From Promerops cafer (Eukaryota; Chordata; Aves; Passeriformes; Nectariniidae), in NCBI GenBank assembly GCA_013398275.1, contig VZSE01002924.1, forward strand, positions 1 to 64,000: 64,000 nucleotides of DNA. Direction: 5' to 3'. The notes under the pieces were generated by a model. It did no database searches, was not told the DNA's origin, and saw only the letters and a list, made by a program, of their open reading frames with translations. The position numbers and the translations under genes were made by a program. Position 1 is the first letter of the stretch. Every line of letters begins with the position of its first letter. Of this stretch, positions 1 to 10,960 are shown piece after piece.

Positions 1-360
1 CGCGCGACGCCCGCCGCCCGCGCGCCACTTCCGTCGCCTCTCGCGAGAAGCGCGGTCGCTATGGCAACCGCCGGCCCCGCGTCAGGCGCGCGGGAGGGGC
101 CGTGACTCAGCAGCGCTGGAGGGGGGGCGGCGGTGACGTCATGGCGCGTCACCACTCCGCGACATGCGGCCATCCGCGACACCGGGGACCCTCGCGACAC
201 GAGGGCCCACGTGATGAAGGACCCCTGCGACATGGCGACCCCAGCGACACCGCGCCATCCGTGACACCGGGCCCTCCCCGACACGGGTGGCCGGTCACTC
301 CCGCTGTCCGCGGGGCGGGGGGTGAAGCCCACCCGAATGGCGGCACTGCACCAGCAGAGG
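1..360. promoter_or_regulatory. CpG-rich divergent promoter region (probable COPS3/NT5M side)
   Basis: The first 100 bases are very CpG-rich and hold three close-set promoter motifs: an ETS core (ACTTCCG, 27-33), the palindrome TCTCGCGAGA (39-48, the BANP/Kaiso-type element) and an RFX X-box-like palindrome GTCGCTATGGCAAC (55-68). From about 165 to 300 the DNA becomes a degenerate minisatellite with a short repeated GACACCGGGNCCCTC-like unit. No exon is recognisable. In vertebrates COPS3 lies head-to-head with NT5M, so this is probably the COPS3 promoter edge; that is inferred from synteny, because no COPS3 coding sequence is present. The NT5M start itself is 1.9 kb away in a second CpG island. 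Confidence 0.55.
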
Positions 361-1454
361 TTTAATCCCTTTCGTCCCCTCTGACGGGGACTCAGCGTGG
401 TGGTTGTCGTCTGACTGCGTGGAGTGTTTGCTCTGGTATCAGGGAATAGAATTTGCATCCCTCAGGTTAATAGAGGGATCTGTATTTTCCGTCCCTTGGG
501 AGCTGAAGCAGCGTGTTCCGGAGCGTGTCGGTCCTTCAGTAGCCATGAAGATGATGGAAGCCTGAGTGGAGATCACAGAACCGTAAAATATCCAGAGCTG
601 GAAGGGACCCACAGGGATCATCCAGTCCAGCTGCTGGCCCTGCACGGGACAAGCCCGAAATCCCACCCTGTGCCTGAGAGCGTTACCCAAATGCTCCTTG
701 AACTCTGTCAGGCTTGGTGCCCTGACCACTGCCCTGGGGAGCCATAAATTTGAGTGTATTCATTCCCTCCCTGCTTAGTCAGGAACATCCAGATGTGTTG
801 AAATCCCATTCCTTGCAGGAAGCAAAACGCCTGCGGTGCAAGTGAAAGCAAAACACAGACCTGAACTTCACACATTCCCCTCCCAGCCTCAGCTGAGGTC
901 ACCATCGTGTCCAGCCAGTTCTTCCTTCCTTCCCTCCGTGACCTTCCCCAGGTCACGCGATCCCAGCAGCAAATTTGCCCTCTCTGTGAAACAAGGGCAA
1001 TACATTCCACTTGAAAAATTAAATATTTCAGAATCTTATTGCTGTCGAGCAAAAACTTTTATTTCCCAGCTCAGTGGTTGCCTAATCCTGTCTTGGAGAA
1101 CTCCCTCTTTTTCATCAGTTTTAATCCCCAAAGTGTTTTTTGAACAGATCTTTGGTGTCTCTGGCCAGAACATCGAGCCCTTCTTGGTGCAGTGGGTGTT
1201 TCTTTGGGGTCCGGGGATTGGCTTTTAAGGGCTTCTGCCACGCGTGGGGACAGAGCTGTCACACGGCGCAAGAACTGTCAGAAACGAGTGCATTTTATGC
1301 AGAAAATCACCATCTTACGTGTGCCCCCAAATGTACCCACCACCTCTGCAGGCAGGGACGGGCATGGCGAGGGAGTGGGCGGGGGATAGGGTACCCAAGG
1401 ACTGACAGCGAGGGAAACTGAGGCAGGGAAGGAGGGAGAGGAAGGGCAGCGGGG
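361..1454. other. Intergenic stretch upstream of NT5M
   Basis: No gene seen. It contains one CR1 fragment (574-744). The rest is unremarkable single-copy sequence between the two CpG islands. Confidence 0.5.
574..744 (-). mobile_element. CR1 LINE fragment, minus orientation
   Basis: The segment begins with the antisense CR1 3' end (CACAGAACCGTAAAATATCC), followed by GAGCTGGAAGGGACCCACAGG and the CR1 text reading CATCCAGTCCAGCTGCTGGCC. It is 5'-truncated, as is normal for CR1, and belongs to a different subfamily from the CCATGGGCAGGGACACC copies elsewhere in the window. Confidence 0.8.
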
Positions 1455-1985
1455 CTGGAGCAGCCTTAAGGCGGGCGGGCGGCGCGGAGCCGCTGCGCTA
1501 TCGCAGGGCGCTTGTGCCGCTTTAAGGCGGTGCCGGCGCTCCGGGCTCGGCAGGCACCGGGAAGAGGAACTGGGCTTTGCACTGCCGGGTCGGGGCGAGC
1601 TCCGCGCCGGGCACCGGCCCCGCTGCCCCCGCTGTCCTCCCGCCGCCGCCGCCGCTCCGCGCTCGCTGCCAGGGAGGGATGGGGCGGGGAGGGGGAGGAC
1701 GCGCTGGGGGCCAGGACGGGCCTTTGCATCCCCCCCGCGCCCCCCGGCAGCCCCTCTGCTCCCNCCCTGCCTCAAGCCCCTGTCCCCTTCCTCGAGCCCC
1801 CTTCCTCTGACCCAAACCCCCATCCCCTTCCCTGAGCCCCCTACTCTGAGCCCCCCATCCCCTTGTCCAAGTCCCCCATCCCTTTCCTTGAGCCCCCATT
1901 CCCTGCCCCAAACCCTTATCCCCTGCCCTGAACCTGCCTCCCTGAGCCCCCTTCCCCAAATCCCCCATCCCTGAGCCCCCTCCAC
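1455..1985 (+). promoter_or_regulatory. NT5M: NT5M CpG-island promoter and C-rich array
   Basis: A dense CpG island (about 1460-1740) holds GGCGGG/GGGGCGGGG Sp1-type boxes and two TTTAAGG/CTTAAGG elements (about 1465 and 1520) that could act as weak TATA-like sites. It grades into a pyrimidine-rich degenerate tandem array (about 1740-1985) with a unit near CCCTGAGCCCCCATCCCCTT, which ends only two bases before the NT5M start codon. One unresolved base (N) is at 1764. The transcription start cannot be fixed from sequence alone. Confidence 0.6.
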
Positions 1986-1986
1986 A

Positions 1987-2250
1987 ATGATTTTGCTGAG
2001 CTGCTTCCTGCACCTGCGACCCCGGCGCTGCGGCCCCTTGGCCGGGCTGGGCAGGGGGCTCGGCCCCGCAGCGGGGTCCCGCAGGGCTCTGCGGGTGCTG
2101 GTGGACATGGACGGGGTGCTGGCTGACTTCGAGGGAGGCTTCCTCAAGAAATTCAGGGCCAGGTACCCTGACAAGCCCTACATTGCCCTGGAGGACCGGA
2201 GGGGCTTCTGGGTGTCGGAGCAGTACGGGCGCCTGGGACCTGAGCTGAGT
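1987..2250 (+). CDS. NT5M: NT5M coding exon 1
   Basis: Encodes residues 1-88: the presequence, the DxDGV nucleophile motif, and the segment to GPELS. It ends in phase 0 at a GTGAGT donor (2251). Confidence 0.95.
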
Positions 2251-5200
2251 GTGAGTTGTGCTTCCCCTGGCTCCGCGCGTGGGCTTGTTGTGGCCAGAGC
2301 TTGGCCCTCAGGGACCCCCTGACCCCCAGGTCATGGGGGCAGTGCTGGGGAGGGCTGTGGGGGCCACCAAAAAGCTCCACAGAAACACAGGAACAGAGGA
2401 GGGCTTCCAGCGGTGCATTTTTTCCCAGAAATCGAGCTTTTTTTTCTTGCACATCTGTGTCTTTCTTAAAATCCTAGAATGGGTTGGGTTGATAAGGACC
2501 TTAAAGACCATCTTGTTCCAACCATCTGTTGTGGGGAGGGACATCCTCCACTAGACCAGGCTGATAAGATGGCCTAGTGAGCTTTTTCTCTGCATGCCTG
2601 GACGGAGATAGATGAAAAGAAAGGGAGTATTTCAGAACATCTGTCTTGAAATACCCTAGATTGTATAGCTGGGTTTTTATAGCTCTCATTTGGCCGTGTG
2701 GATTGGTGCCATTCCTAGATGGATTATTTAGCTCCTCAAGAGCAATGTGAGGGGTGGGATGCAGAAGAGCAGTTCAGAACAAACCATGCAATTGATGCTT
2801 CATTTGAGGGATTACTTAAAATTAAAACAACCCAAGCCCTCCCATGCCAGAAATTATTATATTCAGTTTAATAATTGAAGCTTAAAAGCAGAAGCTCTCT
2901 CGACGTTGTAATTTATCATTCAGCAACAGGCTGAGTGCTGTAGAGAGTTGATTTCTGCCTCTACAAGTTTCCCATCCCAATGGATGTCTGTGGTCTTATC
3001 CACGGGTTGCAGTTGCACTGGCTGAAATGTGTTACGGTAAATAAAAGTGTTCCTGTTGTTAGGAGTATGATGGTTACAGGGAAAGGAGTGGGAATAAGGT
3101 CCAGGGCTCTCCCATGGGCAAAGTCCTAAACAACTCGATGAGCTGAAGGAATAAAGTGTCCTTTCTGGCTGGGAATGGTGAAAGGGAAGTGCAGGATATC
3201 ATTTGTGCAGTAAAGCAGCTGCTCGAAGTTTGGCAGGGGTAACACATGATAACAATTTTTTCCTTTCTTGATCGTAACTACTTTGGATGTGTTAAATGAA
3301 GTGAGCTCATCTTGTGTCTGCTGTGATCATGTAAAACCACCAAAACCTTGGGCTGAACAAGTAGCAAAACTTGCCCAGACCGACCTCAGGGCAGTTGTGG
3401 TTTTCCCCGTGGTTTCAGGACAGGGCTAAAGAGAGTAGGAGCTGCTCTGTGGCTACAGACACATGGGCCATTCCAGTCTCTGACCAGAGAGCACCACTGA
3501 CCTGCTTCAGGGACCAGAAAATAGGAGCCAAAGAGTCCAACGAGCTGCAGGTCCCAGCTCTGCAAGGGAGAAAGTTCAGCAATGCACCAAGCACACAGAC
3601 CTGGAAGGATGGAGAGCCCTGGACAGGCAGGGAAATTCCTTATGGGGGTTGAGGGTCTGTCCTGGCGCATGGTGGGATTCCCAGCCCGGGGGATTTTTCC
3701 ATCTGCTGGGCAGCATGCTGGTCGTGGTGCCACAGGGAATTTTTCTGGATCTGGGAGTGGAGTGGGTCTTTTCCTCAAGGTGAGCTTAGTTCTTCCGTCC
3801 TCAAGCTTGATTGCAAAATGCTTTTTGACATAATTGGAAGCAGGATAGCTGCGGAAGTGCTGCTGTAAGAAAACACTTCAGTGCAGTTTGAAGTGCTCTG
3901 CTGCATGAGGCTGCGTTTCTCAGGTGTCTCATGTGCAACTACAGACAATATCTTAAAAATAAAACATCACTGCTTCCCAGTCTGGGGCAGAGCAACTGGA
4001 GTTTGAATGTTTGCATGGCCCTGTGGCAACTTTTTAGACTGGTTACTCTTGCCATGGAGCCTGGAGGTATTTCTGCATCTGCAGCTCCTCAGCTGCATCA
4101 CAACACTGGGGCTGAGCTGCTTCTGCTTCTTCCCAGCTCTCCTCCCCGAGGACACAGTGTTTATGCAAAATATTTGCTTTCCTTGGCACATGACAAGCTG
4201 TTAACCTGTTTGAGGCAGTGCAGGGGCTGCTGTTCCTTAGAGCTGTGCTGGACCCATTGCAGGCAGCCCCTGGACTCTGCCCTCACCCCAAGGTTTTGCT
4301 CCCTGTGGTCTCCTCTCTGTTCTCCCTGTGCCTTACCAGTATGCCCAGGCTGCTGTCCTGCATGTTGTGTTTCAAATCCTTGCCTGGAGATGCTCTATTT
4401 GCCTACTAGACCTTGTCCAGGCTTCCCTGAGGAAGAGCATCTGCATTCATCCTGACATGTGGTTCATCCTGTAATGTACTTTCTCCTGGGAGAGCAGCCT
4501 GGCTGCTATTTTAAGTGATCTCATGGAGACAAATAGGCCAGACAGCATCTGTGCCTGAACAGCATCATGGTAGAGCAGGGCCACCAGGCCACATCAGCTG
4601 AATCCCCGTGGATCCGTCCCTTTGGGGGGGTTTGGTTTGGATCTGGATAATCTCTGGTGTTTGGCCTTACAGGAACGTGCAGCTCCCTCCGTGTGTGGGG
4701 CAGCAGAGGCAAAACCAAGCCTGTTTCTTTGTTCCAGAGCATCTCCAAGCTGAATTGTATGGGGTGGGTGCAGGTTGGAGGGTGGGGAGCAGAAGCACCC
4801 ACAGAGGCAGGGGGGCTGAGCAGGAGGGGACCGGAGGTGGTGCTGCCACTGTTCTCCCTGTCCCATCCCCTGTCCTAGAAAAGGGTGAGGAGGACGCACA
4901 TGCAGCAAGAATTGCAAGAAGTACAGTAACTGCTTGCTTTCCCCTCACAGGAGAAAGCCATCAGCATCTGGGAATCCAAGAATTTCTTCATCGAGCTGGA
5001 CCCTCTCCCTGGGGCTGTGGAAGCTGTGAAGCAAATGGCAAATTTGGCAGAGTGAGTATGAACCTGCGTGTGGGGATGGTCAGAGGAGCAGCTGTGTCTT
5101 CACATCCACCTCTTGGCAGAAGTGCTGGTACAACAACAGCATTAAAAATAAATATCTCCCAGTCATCAGGGAAGGGAGGAGAGAGAGGGCTTTGACTCCT

Positions 5201-6247
5201 GGAGCAGTCACCTAGAACATCAGCCATGTGCAGCCTCTTCCCTTCAGCTCTCTGCTCCCAGCAAAGGTTGTGAAAAGGGGAACACGATTGTGCTGTGGGG
5301 TTCTGTGAGATGGGGGATTAATGTCTTAAATCTGTTTGATCAGTGTGTGGTGGGGGGTTGGCTTTGGGCTGCTGCCTGCTCTGGCCCAGAATGACACTCT
5401 GCCCCTGTTTTTCTCCTCGTGGCAGCACTGATGTGTTCATCTGCACCAGCCCGATCAAGAAGTACCGGTACTGCCCTTACGAGAAGGTGAGCAGGCCCAA
5501 ATCTCAGCTCCCCCTCCCATCCACGCTGCCCAGTGAAAGGTGTCTGACCCCTGCATGCCTCTGGCTGTAAAATTTACCTGTTCTACCCATTTGCATGCAC
5601 TGAGGCTCTTGGTTTTAGTCTTTCATCATGACATCAAAAGGTGCTTGGCTTTGAAAGAAGTTTTACTCCAGCAGCATCCAAATCCATGCCACTAATGAAC
5701 TTATTAAGAGAGATATCCTCCCTGTGTGGCTGCCAGGGCTGCTTCCACTCCACCAAGCACCCCCTGCTCCATCCATCAGCCTTCCCTGAGCTCACCAGCC
5801 ATCTCTTGCCTTCCAGTATGCCTGGGTGGAGAAGCACTTTGGCCCCGAATTTCTTGAGCAGATTGTTTTGACACGAGATAAGACAGTGGTTTCTGCTGAT
5901 CTGCTTATAGACGACAGACCTGATATAACAGGTGAGGGGTGAGGGGTGAAGGAGTCACTGGAGGCAGCCAGGGATGGGTGTTGGTCTTTCCATGCTGTTT
6001 GGGTTTTGTAACTTTGGGATCTTCACGCTGCAGTAAAATCAACTTCAGCGTCTCACAGAGTTGTCCAGATGACCTTTCTTCCTTTGCAGGGGCAGAGCAG
6101 AACCCCACCTGGGAGCACGTGCTCTTCACTGCCTGCCACAACAAGCACCTGCAGCTGAAGCCCCCCAGCCGCCGGCTGCACTCCTGGTCTGACGACTGGA
6201 AGGCCATTCTGGACAGCAAACGCCTCCCGCCCGGCCAGGCCACCTAA
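1987..6247 (+). CDS. NT5M: NT5M: mitochondrial 5'(3')-deoxyribonucleotidase (complete, 5 coding exons)
   Basis: Spliced CDS: 1987-2250, 4951-5051, 5426-5486, 5817-5931, 6090-6247, giving 232 residues (human about 228). The enzyme dephosphorylates dUMP and dTMP in the mitochondrial matrix and so limits dTTP. The first 36 residues are rich in Arg, Leu, Gly and Ala and lack acidic residues, like a mitochondrial presequence. The HAD-fold motifs are all present: DMDGVLADF with nucleophile Asp40 and acid/base Asp42; ICTSPIK with Thr129/Ser130; Lys164 in RDKTVV; and IDDRPDI with Asp174/Asp175. The aromatic substrate-pocket stretch RRGFWVSEQYG is kept (Phe74, Trp75). All introns are GT-AG and all phases join (0, 2, 0, 1). 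Introns 2-4 (5052-5425, 5487-5816, 5932-6089) hold nothing I recognise. The first ATG of the island frame was chosen because it gives a human-length presequence. Confidence 0.97.
2251..4950 (+). other. NT5M: NT5M intron 1
   Basis: A 2.7-kb intron bounded by GTGAGT and CCCCTCACAG. It contains one CR1 fragment (2472-2563). The remainder shows no exon or other recognised element. Confidence 0.85.
2472..2563 (-). mobile_element. CR1 LINE fragment, minus orientation
   Basis: Antisense CR1 3' end: AATGGGTTGGGTTGATAAGG, then GACCATCTTGTTCCAACCATC and ACATCCTCCACTAGACCAGG. Short and diverged. Confidence 0.8.
4951..5051 (+). CDS. NT5M: NT5M coding exon 2
   Basis: Starts EKAISIWESKNFF after acceptor CCCCTCACAG, and ends in phase 2 (GA) at the GTGAGT donor at 5052. 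The split codon becomes Asp122. Confidence 0.95.
5426..5486 (+). CDS. NT5M: NT5M coding exon 3
   Basis: Encodes TDVFICTSPIK and the following residues to PYEK, including the HAD motif II Thr/Ser. Acceptor GTGGCAG, donor GTGAGC at 5487. Confidence 0.95.
5817..5931 (+). CDS. NT5M: NT5M coding exon 4
   Basis: Encodes YAWVEKHFGP through IDDRPDIT, with motif III Lys164 and motif IV Asp174/Asp175. Acceptor CTTCCAG, donor GTGAGG at 5932, phase 1. Confidence 0.95.
6090..6247 (+). CDS. NT5M: NT5M coding exon 5 with stop
   Basis: Encodes WEHVLFTACHN, LHSWSDDWKAIL and a C-terminal tail ending PPGQAT, with stop TAA at 6245-6247. The tail is a few residues longer than in human. Confidence 0.95.
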
Positions 6248-6915
6248 ACACTGGCCCCCAGGGCCACCTGGGGCTGCAGCCACCTGCCTGTGTCCCTGTG
6301 GAGTCCTGCTGAAGGCCAGAACCACGGATGGACAGACAGACAGACGCTGTCCCTGCTGCAGAGAGGAAGAGGAGGGTGAGCTGAAGCGCCACAGTCGCCT
6401 GGACTTGAAAATCAGACCCGAGCCCAGCCCTGCCACAAGGGAGCAACAGCAGGATTGTGCCTGTGGACCCGGCAGCCTGGCTGGGGGGCATTGCCCACTG
6501 GCTCCTGGGTCTCTGTGCCCCATCTGCACCCCCCACAGGGCCAGCCCGGCGTTTCTGATGGACAAGGTCACCCCCTTGTCCAGCGTGTCACTGCCCTTGC
6601 CTGGTGCACTGCGTGGCACAGACCAGCTCTCCATCCTCGCCTCCGCCTTACGGTCTGGGATCACGCCTGTGGTTCGTTGAGTCCTTGTGAGGTTTCACCC
6701 CAAGGGGCTGCTTCAGGAGATCTTTCCCCGTGGCAGTGCCTGGATCTGGGGACAAGGGTGGCTGGAAGGGCAGGGAGAGCCAGGCAGGTGCTGTCCAGGC
6801 TCCCTGCACTGGGGTTGTGGTGGTGGAGAATTGTCACGAGCACATCCATGGATGCTGTTTGCAGTTCTCACATACTGCATGCTGGGGGGATGTTGCTGTT
6901 AAAGGCTGGGGAGCT

Positions 6916-7018
6916 GTGCTGGTTTCAGCCAGGGTAGAGTTAATTTTCTTCACAGAAAATATAGCCCCATACAAGCCTCTGTGAAAAAAATTAACTCTAC
7001 CCTGGCCAAAACCAGCAC
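6916..7018. repeat. 40-bp inverted repeat (hairpin) from an avian LTR-like sequence
   Basis: The left arm 6916-6955 and right arm 6979-7018 are reverse complements at 37 of 40 positions, around a 23-base loop (6956-6978). Each arm reads GTGCTGGTTT, then GGGTAGAGTTAATTTT, then TTCACAG outward to inward, which matches my recollection of the terminus of a common avian endogenous retroviral LTR. On the minus strand the right copy runs on into the loop (GTATGGGGCTATATTTT), so the structure looks like a short LTR end facing an inverted duplicate of itself. It contains no coding sequence. Confidence 0.8.
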
Positions 7019-7447
7019 GGGAGCCCATGAGAGGTGCCCACGAGCTGTATCACGGGGTTGGTTGTTCTGCAGCTCCACCACAGTCCCAGCTCTGGATGTC
7101 TGGGGCCAGAGCATGCTGCCAGCCCCACTCCTCTGGCTCTGGGCCCCTGCAGGGAGGTGTTCAGTGCCTGGCTGGTGCAAAGGGGTCACAGCACACACAG
7201 CTTGTACCAGCCACCGCTGCCAGGGGACAGTGCAGGGGCTGCTGAGCTCTGGGAGCAGCCAGAGCTGCTGGAAAGCTGCAGTTGGCCACCTAAAAGGGAG
7301 GGTTTAGACCAAGGGGCAGCTCCAAGCTGCTGGTTTTTGGCATAGCTGTGCCCACAGCCTCTTCTTCCCTTGTTTGTCTCATTTTTGCTTCACTGAGCCC
7401 ACAGCAGTCCGGCCTTGAACTGCAGCAACCTGTCTGGCACAAGAGAG

Positions 7448-7468
7448 CTGCTGCTGCTGCTGCTGCTG
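7448..7468 (+). repeat. (CTG)7 microsatellite
   Basis: Seven perfect CTG units within the NT5M 3' UTR. Confidence 0.9.
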
Positions 7469-9034
7469 CTCCTGGCCTCAGAGAGACGTCCCAGCTGCTG
7501 GAAGAGCCTGGCATCCCCTCCCTGCCTGTGGCAATGCCACAGGGCAGCCACAGCCCGGCTGTCCCGGTGGAGCTGGCACTGGTGTGTCACTGCTGGCACC
7601 ACAGAGGCCATCGGCCCCCTCTGCTGTGTGTCCCCAGGATCCCACTGCCCTCCTGGCCCAAGGACTTGCTGGCTGCAGCAGGAAAATTCCCCACTTGGAC
7701 ACGTAACCCCACAGGCAGAGGTGGTAGCCAGGGTTTGGCCGGGGTTTGCCACCCTGCGCTCCGTGCTCACACCTTTGCCTCTGCCCTCTCCTGTGGGCCC
7801 CCATCAACGAAAGTACATGAACTTAAAGCTACATAACCAACAAATAATGTAATTCAGCAGTGGCAGCCAGAGCCCTCCAGTATCCAGGACCTGGAGGGGT
7901 TCTGGAGTTGGTGCTTTGGAGCCTGTGCCTTCCCTGGGTGCTGCAGGGCCAGGGATGGGGCCTGTGTCGACTTGGGGCTTGCCCTGTTTCTTGGGATGGG
8001 GGGAGTTCATAAAGTCAGGGTCCAGGGCAATGGGACTTACATACCATAAGCATCTTTTTTTTTCTTTCATTTTTTTCATTTTTCTTTCCTGTTAAAACCA
8101 CTGTGTGCTTCTCTGGGTGCTGGGTTTGGTTTGGAGGGCTCTGTTTGGGGTGTGCAGCTGCCTGAGGTGCAGCCTCCTGGCCAAGAGCTGGCTGAAGGGT
8201 TTGCAGCCTGGGACCTGGGACAGTGTGGGAGCACCGTGGGCAGCTGCTGAACACCAGGAACCCCTTGGCTCTGGCTCAGGAACCCCAGACCTCTGTTGGC
8301 CCCTCTGTGCAGCCAGGGTGACTTCATGGGGTCCAAGCTGCTTTTTTTCTAATGGTACCTTGTAAATATGAGCTGCCTGAGCTCCCCAGAGCCTTCTCCC
8401 TGCTCACTGAGCCAAAACAAGCTGGCACATCGCTCCAGCAGCTGCCCAAACCTGCCACCTTCCCCCAAGGCTGGGGCAGACCCAAGGGATGTGGCTCTCT
8501 GGGGCCAGCAGGACGTCTCCCCGTGGTGAGATGTGATGCCAGAGAGACCATGTGTGTTCACACTAAATATACTTGAAAGCAGGGCGGGAGTTTCTCATGC
8601 CTGAGGCTCCAGCTCCGTGCACAGAGATCCTGAGCTGGTGGCTGGACTGTTTGCTCCCCCACTTGGGACCAGGAGGTGACTCCATTGCCGAGGGATCGGC
8701 CCGTTCGTCCTTCAAGCCTGTGTCCAGCTGAGATACACAGAGCTTTTATTTTTGAATGTACATCTACAAACCCGAGGCAAATGAGGAGCACTGCAATAAA
8801 CACTGGGTTGTTTGGCATCCAGCTGCCTAGAAATGGAGTTTGGGGTTTGCAGTTTCCCAGCCGTGGCTCTGTGTGGGGATGGGGGGGGGTTGGGAATGTC
8901 CCCTTGTCCAGAAAACCTGGAACCAGCCCTGCTGCCCTGGCAGTGCCATCACCCTGATAGACACAGTCCCTGTGGGCAGAAATAAAGCCAAGGGGTGGTT
9001 TTGGGTTGAGTTCATGTTCCTAAAGATCTTTTAT

Positions 9035-9044
9035 AATAAATAAA
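9035..9044 (+). terminator. NT5M: Distal NT5M polyadenylation signal
   Basis: Two overlapping AATAAA hexamers followed 7-20 bases later by a GT-rich element (AAGTGTGTGTCCTG). An earlier AATAAA lies at 8795-8800. Confidence 0.7.
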
Positions 9045-9861
9045 GCTGTGAAGTGTGTGTCCTGTTTGGCCACAGAGCAGAAGCTATAAAAGGGGCTGGG
9101 GCTGTCATGGGCTGGCTCTCCCTGGGATTTTATGCCTTACCCACCACTGCAGGCTGCTCCACATCCACCCACCCAGGCTGTGAGGTGTCCATGGACTCCC
9201 CTGACCACTGTGGGGCTGGGCCATGAGAATCCCAGTGCATGACCACAGCCTGCATGCTGTGAGCAATGCCATAGCCCAGCTGGACACACGGGACCAGAGC
9301 CAGGGAGGGAGGACTGTGGGACCATCCCAGAATCAGAATCACAGGACAGAACCTGATTGAAGCTCCCTGCTGGAGCTGGGACACCAAGGGACTCCTGGCC
9401 AGCACAGGGACAAGGTGATTCAGCTGTCAGCTCAAACAGCACTGCCTGAACTGGGTGCACACCTCCCCAGGATGCTGCTGGAACATAAAGCTGTTCCAGG
9501 GCTGGCTTAGCAAAAAGCACCTCTCTGCCCTTCCAGCTGCTTTTTGGGGCTTCCTGGCAGCAAGTGCTGAGCCACAGCTCCTCCTCCATCCTCACTACCC
9601 TCTCCCTGCTCTGGAGGTCCCAGCTCCCCAGAGGAGACACCATCCTTCCCTGGCCCAGGAGGGGGGGATGGGGACAGAGGGTTTGACATCAGCTCTGCCC
9701 TGAGCTGGGGCTGCTGGGTGGTGGCACTGGGACCAGGGTCACATTTCCAGTAGAAGATGGGGCAAGTTGGAGGGACTGCATCCTGATGGAGCACGATGAG
9801 CTCCTAGTCTGCAGCTGTGTCTGTTCTTCTGTGCTCTCCTGTGTGGATTTTTTTTCCCTTG

Positions 9862-9902
9862 ATTTTTTTTTTTTTTTTTTTNNNTTTTTTTTTTTTTTTT
9901 TT
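9862..9902. repeat. Poly-T tract with unresolved bases
   Basis: About 40 bases of T interrupted by NNN at 9882-9884. The length is uncertain because the assembly did not resolve the homopolymer. Confidence 0.9.
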
Positions 9903-10808
9903 ACCTGTGATATCAGGTTGCAGATATCACATATGTTCCAGCTGATAAGCAGTTTCCAAAGCAGGCAGAGGCAGAGAGGAGGGGTAAGGAGATGGTAGTG
10001 CCCTGGCCCTGAGCTCAAGGCCGGTGCTGGTGGGAGCCTTTGCACCCTTCCCGTGGGCAAGAGCTGCCGGACAAACGTGCAAACACCCACGCCCCTCAGG
10101 GGATTCCCACCTGAAAGCATCCCACTTCTCCCCGGTCCAAGCTGGACCAAGGCAGCAGGTCCCGGCGGGGCGGGAGCGAGGGATGCTCGCCCCGGGATCC
10201 TCGGAAGAGTCGCCACGCGGGCGCTCATTAGCTCCTGCTCATGTTGGCCACTGCCCAAACAACCCCGAGCGGTGTGAAACCCCCGCGGAGGGCAGAGCCA
10301 GGAATGCGGGGCCGGCCGGGGCCAGCCCTGACGCAAGGGCAGCGGGTGGCGTGGGACAGAGCCAGGGCAGGGCACGGGGCGGGAGGGAGGGAGGGTGAGT
10401 GACCCAAGCACGCAGCAGGGGAAGGAGCGGAGGAAGCGATGGGCCAGCTGGAGGCAGCTGGATGGGGCTTTGCTCCTGCCACCGTGCCCGGTTTCAGGAG
10501 AGGAGCAGGACGGTGCCTCAGGGTCAGGCTTTGGAGGGCGGTGGTGCCAACGCAGCGTGGGCAGGGTAATAAATAAAGCTGTGGCCGGGATGTGGATGGA
10601 AGAGGAATATCCACTAGAGGGGACTGTGTGATCGCGTGTGGGAGCGCGCTGCTGCCAGCCTGAGCTCAGCACGATGTGCCAGTCCTCCTCGCAGCCCGCA
10701 GCCCTCCCGGTTATCCCAGCCCAGATCTGTGCACTGCCGCCCGGAGGCACAGATCACCGGCACCAGGCCGTACCGAGGGGCAGCCGCAGCTGCAGGCACC
10801 GGGGAAAT

Positions 10809-10960
10809 CAGAGAATCATCGAATGGTTTGGGCTGGAAGGGATCTTAAAATCCATCTCATTGCAACCCACTGCCATGGGCAGGGACACCTTCAACTATTG
10901 CAGGTTGCTCCAAGCGCCGTCCAGCCTGGCCTTGGACACTTCCAGGGATGGGGAAATGTG
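10809..10960 (-). mobile_element. CR1 LINE fragment, minus orientation
   Basis: Antisense CR1 3' end: AGAGAATCATCGAATGG, GGGCTGGAAGGGATCTTAAA, CCATGGGCAGGGACACC, and CCTTGGACACTTCCAGGGAT. Confidence 0.9.

Larger units (their letters stand above)
6248..9065 (+). other. NT5M: NT5M 3' UTR (probable)
   Basis: No other exon is visible before three good polyA signals: AATAAA at 8795-8800 followed by GGGTTGTTTGG, AATAAA at 8981-8986, and overlapping AATAAATAAA at 9035-9044 followed by GTGTGTGTCC. The last pair best fits the main cleavage site, near 9060. The UTR includes an LTR-like inverted repeat (6916-7018), a (CTG)7 tract (7448-7468) and a (GACA)n-like tract near 6331-6345. The extent is inferred; the 8795 site would give a shorter form. 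Confidence 0.65.

Noticed and set aside
61..105. ATG with a 14-codon frame in the first CpG island
   Set aside because: It ends at a stop after a few codons, and the ATG is the centre of the X-box palindrome, not a gene start.
1278..2174. Long minus-strand open frame (298 residues) across the NT5M promoter and exon 1
   Set aside because: It is antisense to a real exon and owes its length to the C-rich tandem array. The translation is low-complexity Gly/Arg/Ser with no known domain.
9689..10750. Minus-strand open frame of 353 residues
   Set aside because: It crosses a poly-T run with Ns (giving poly-Lys) and has no protein character or splice structure.
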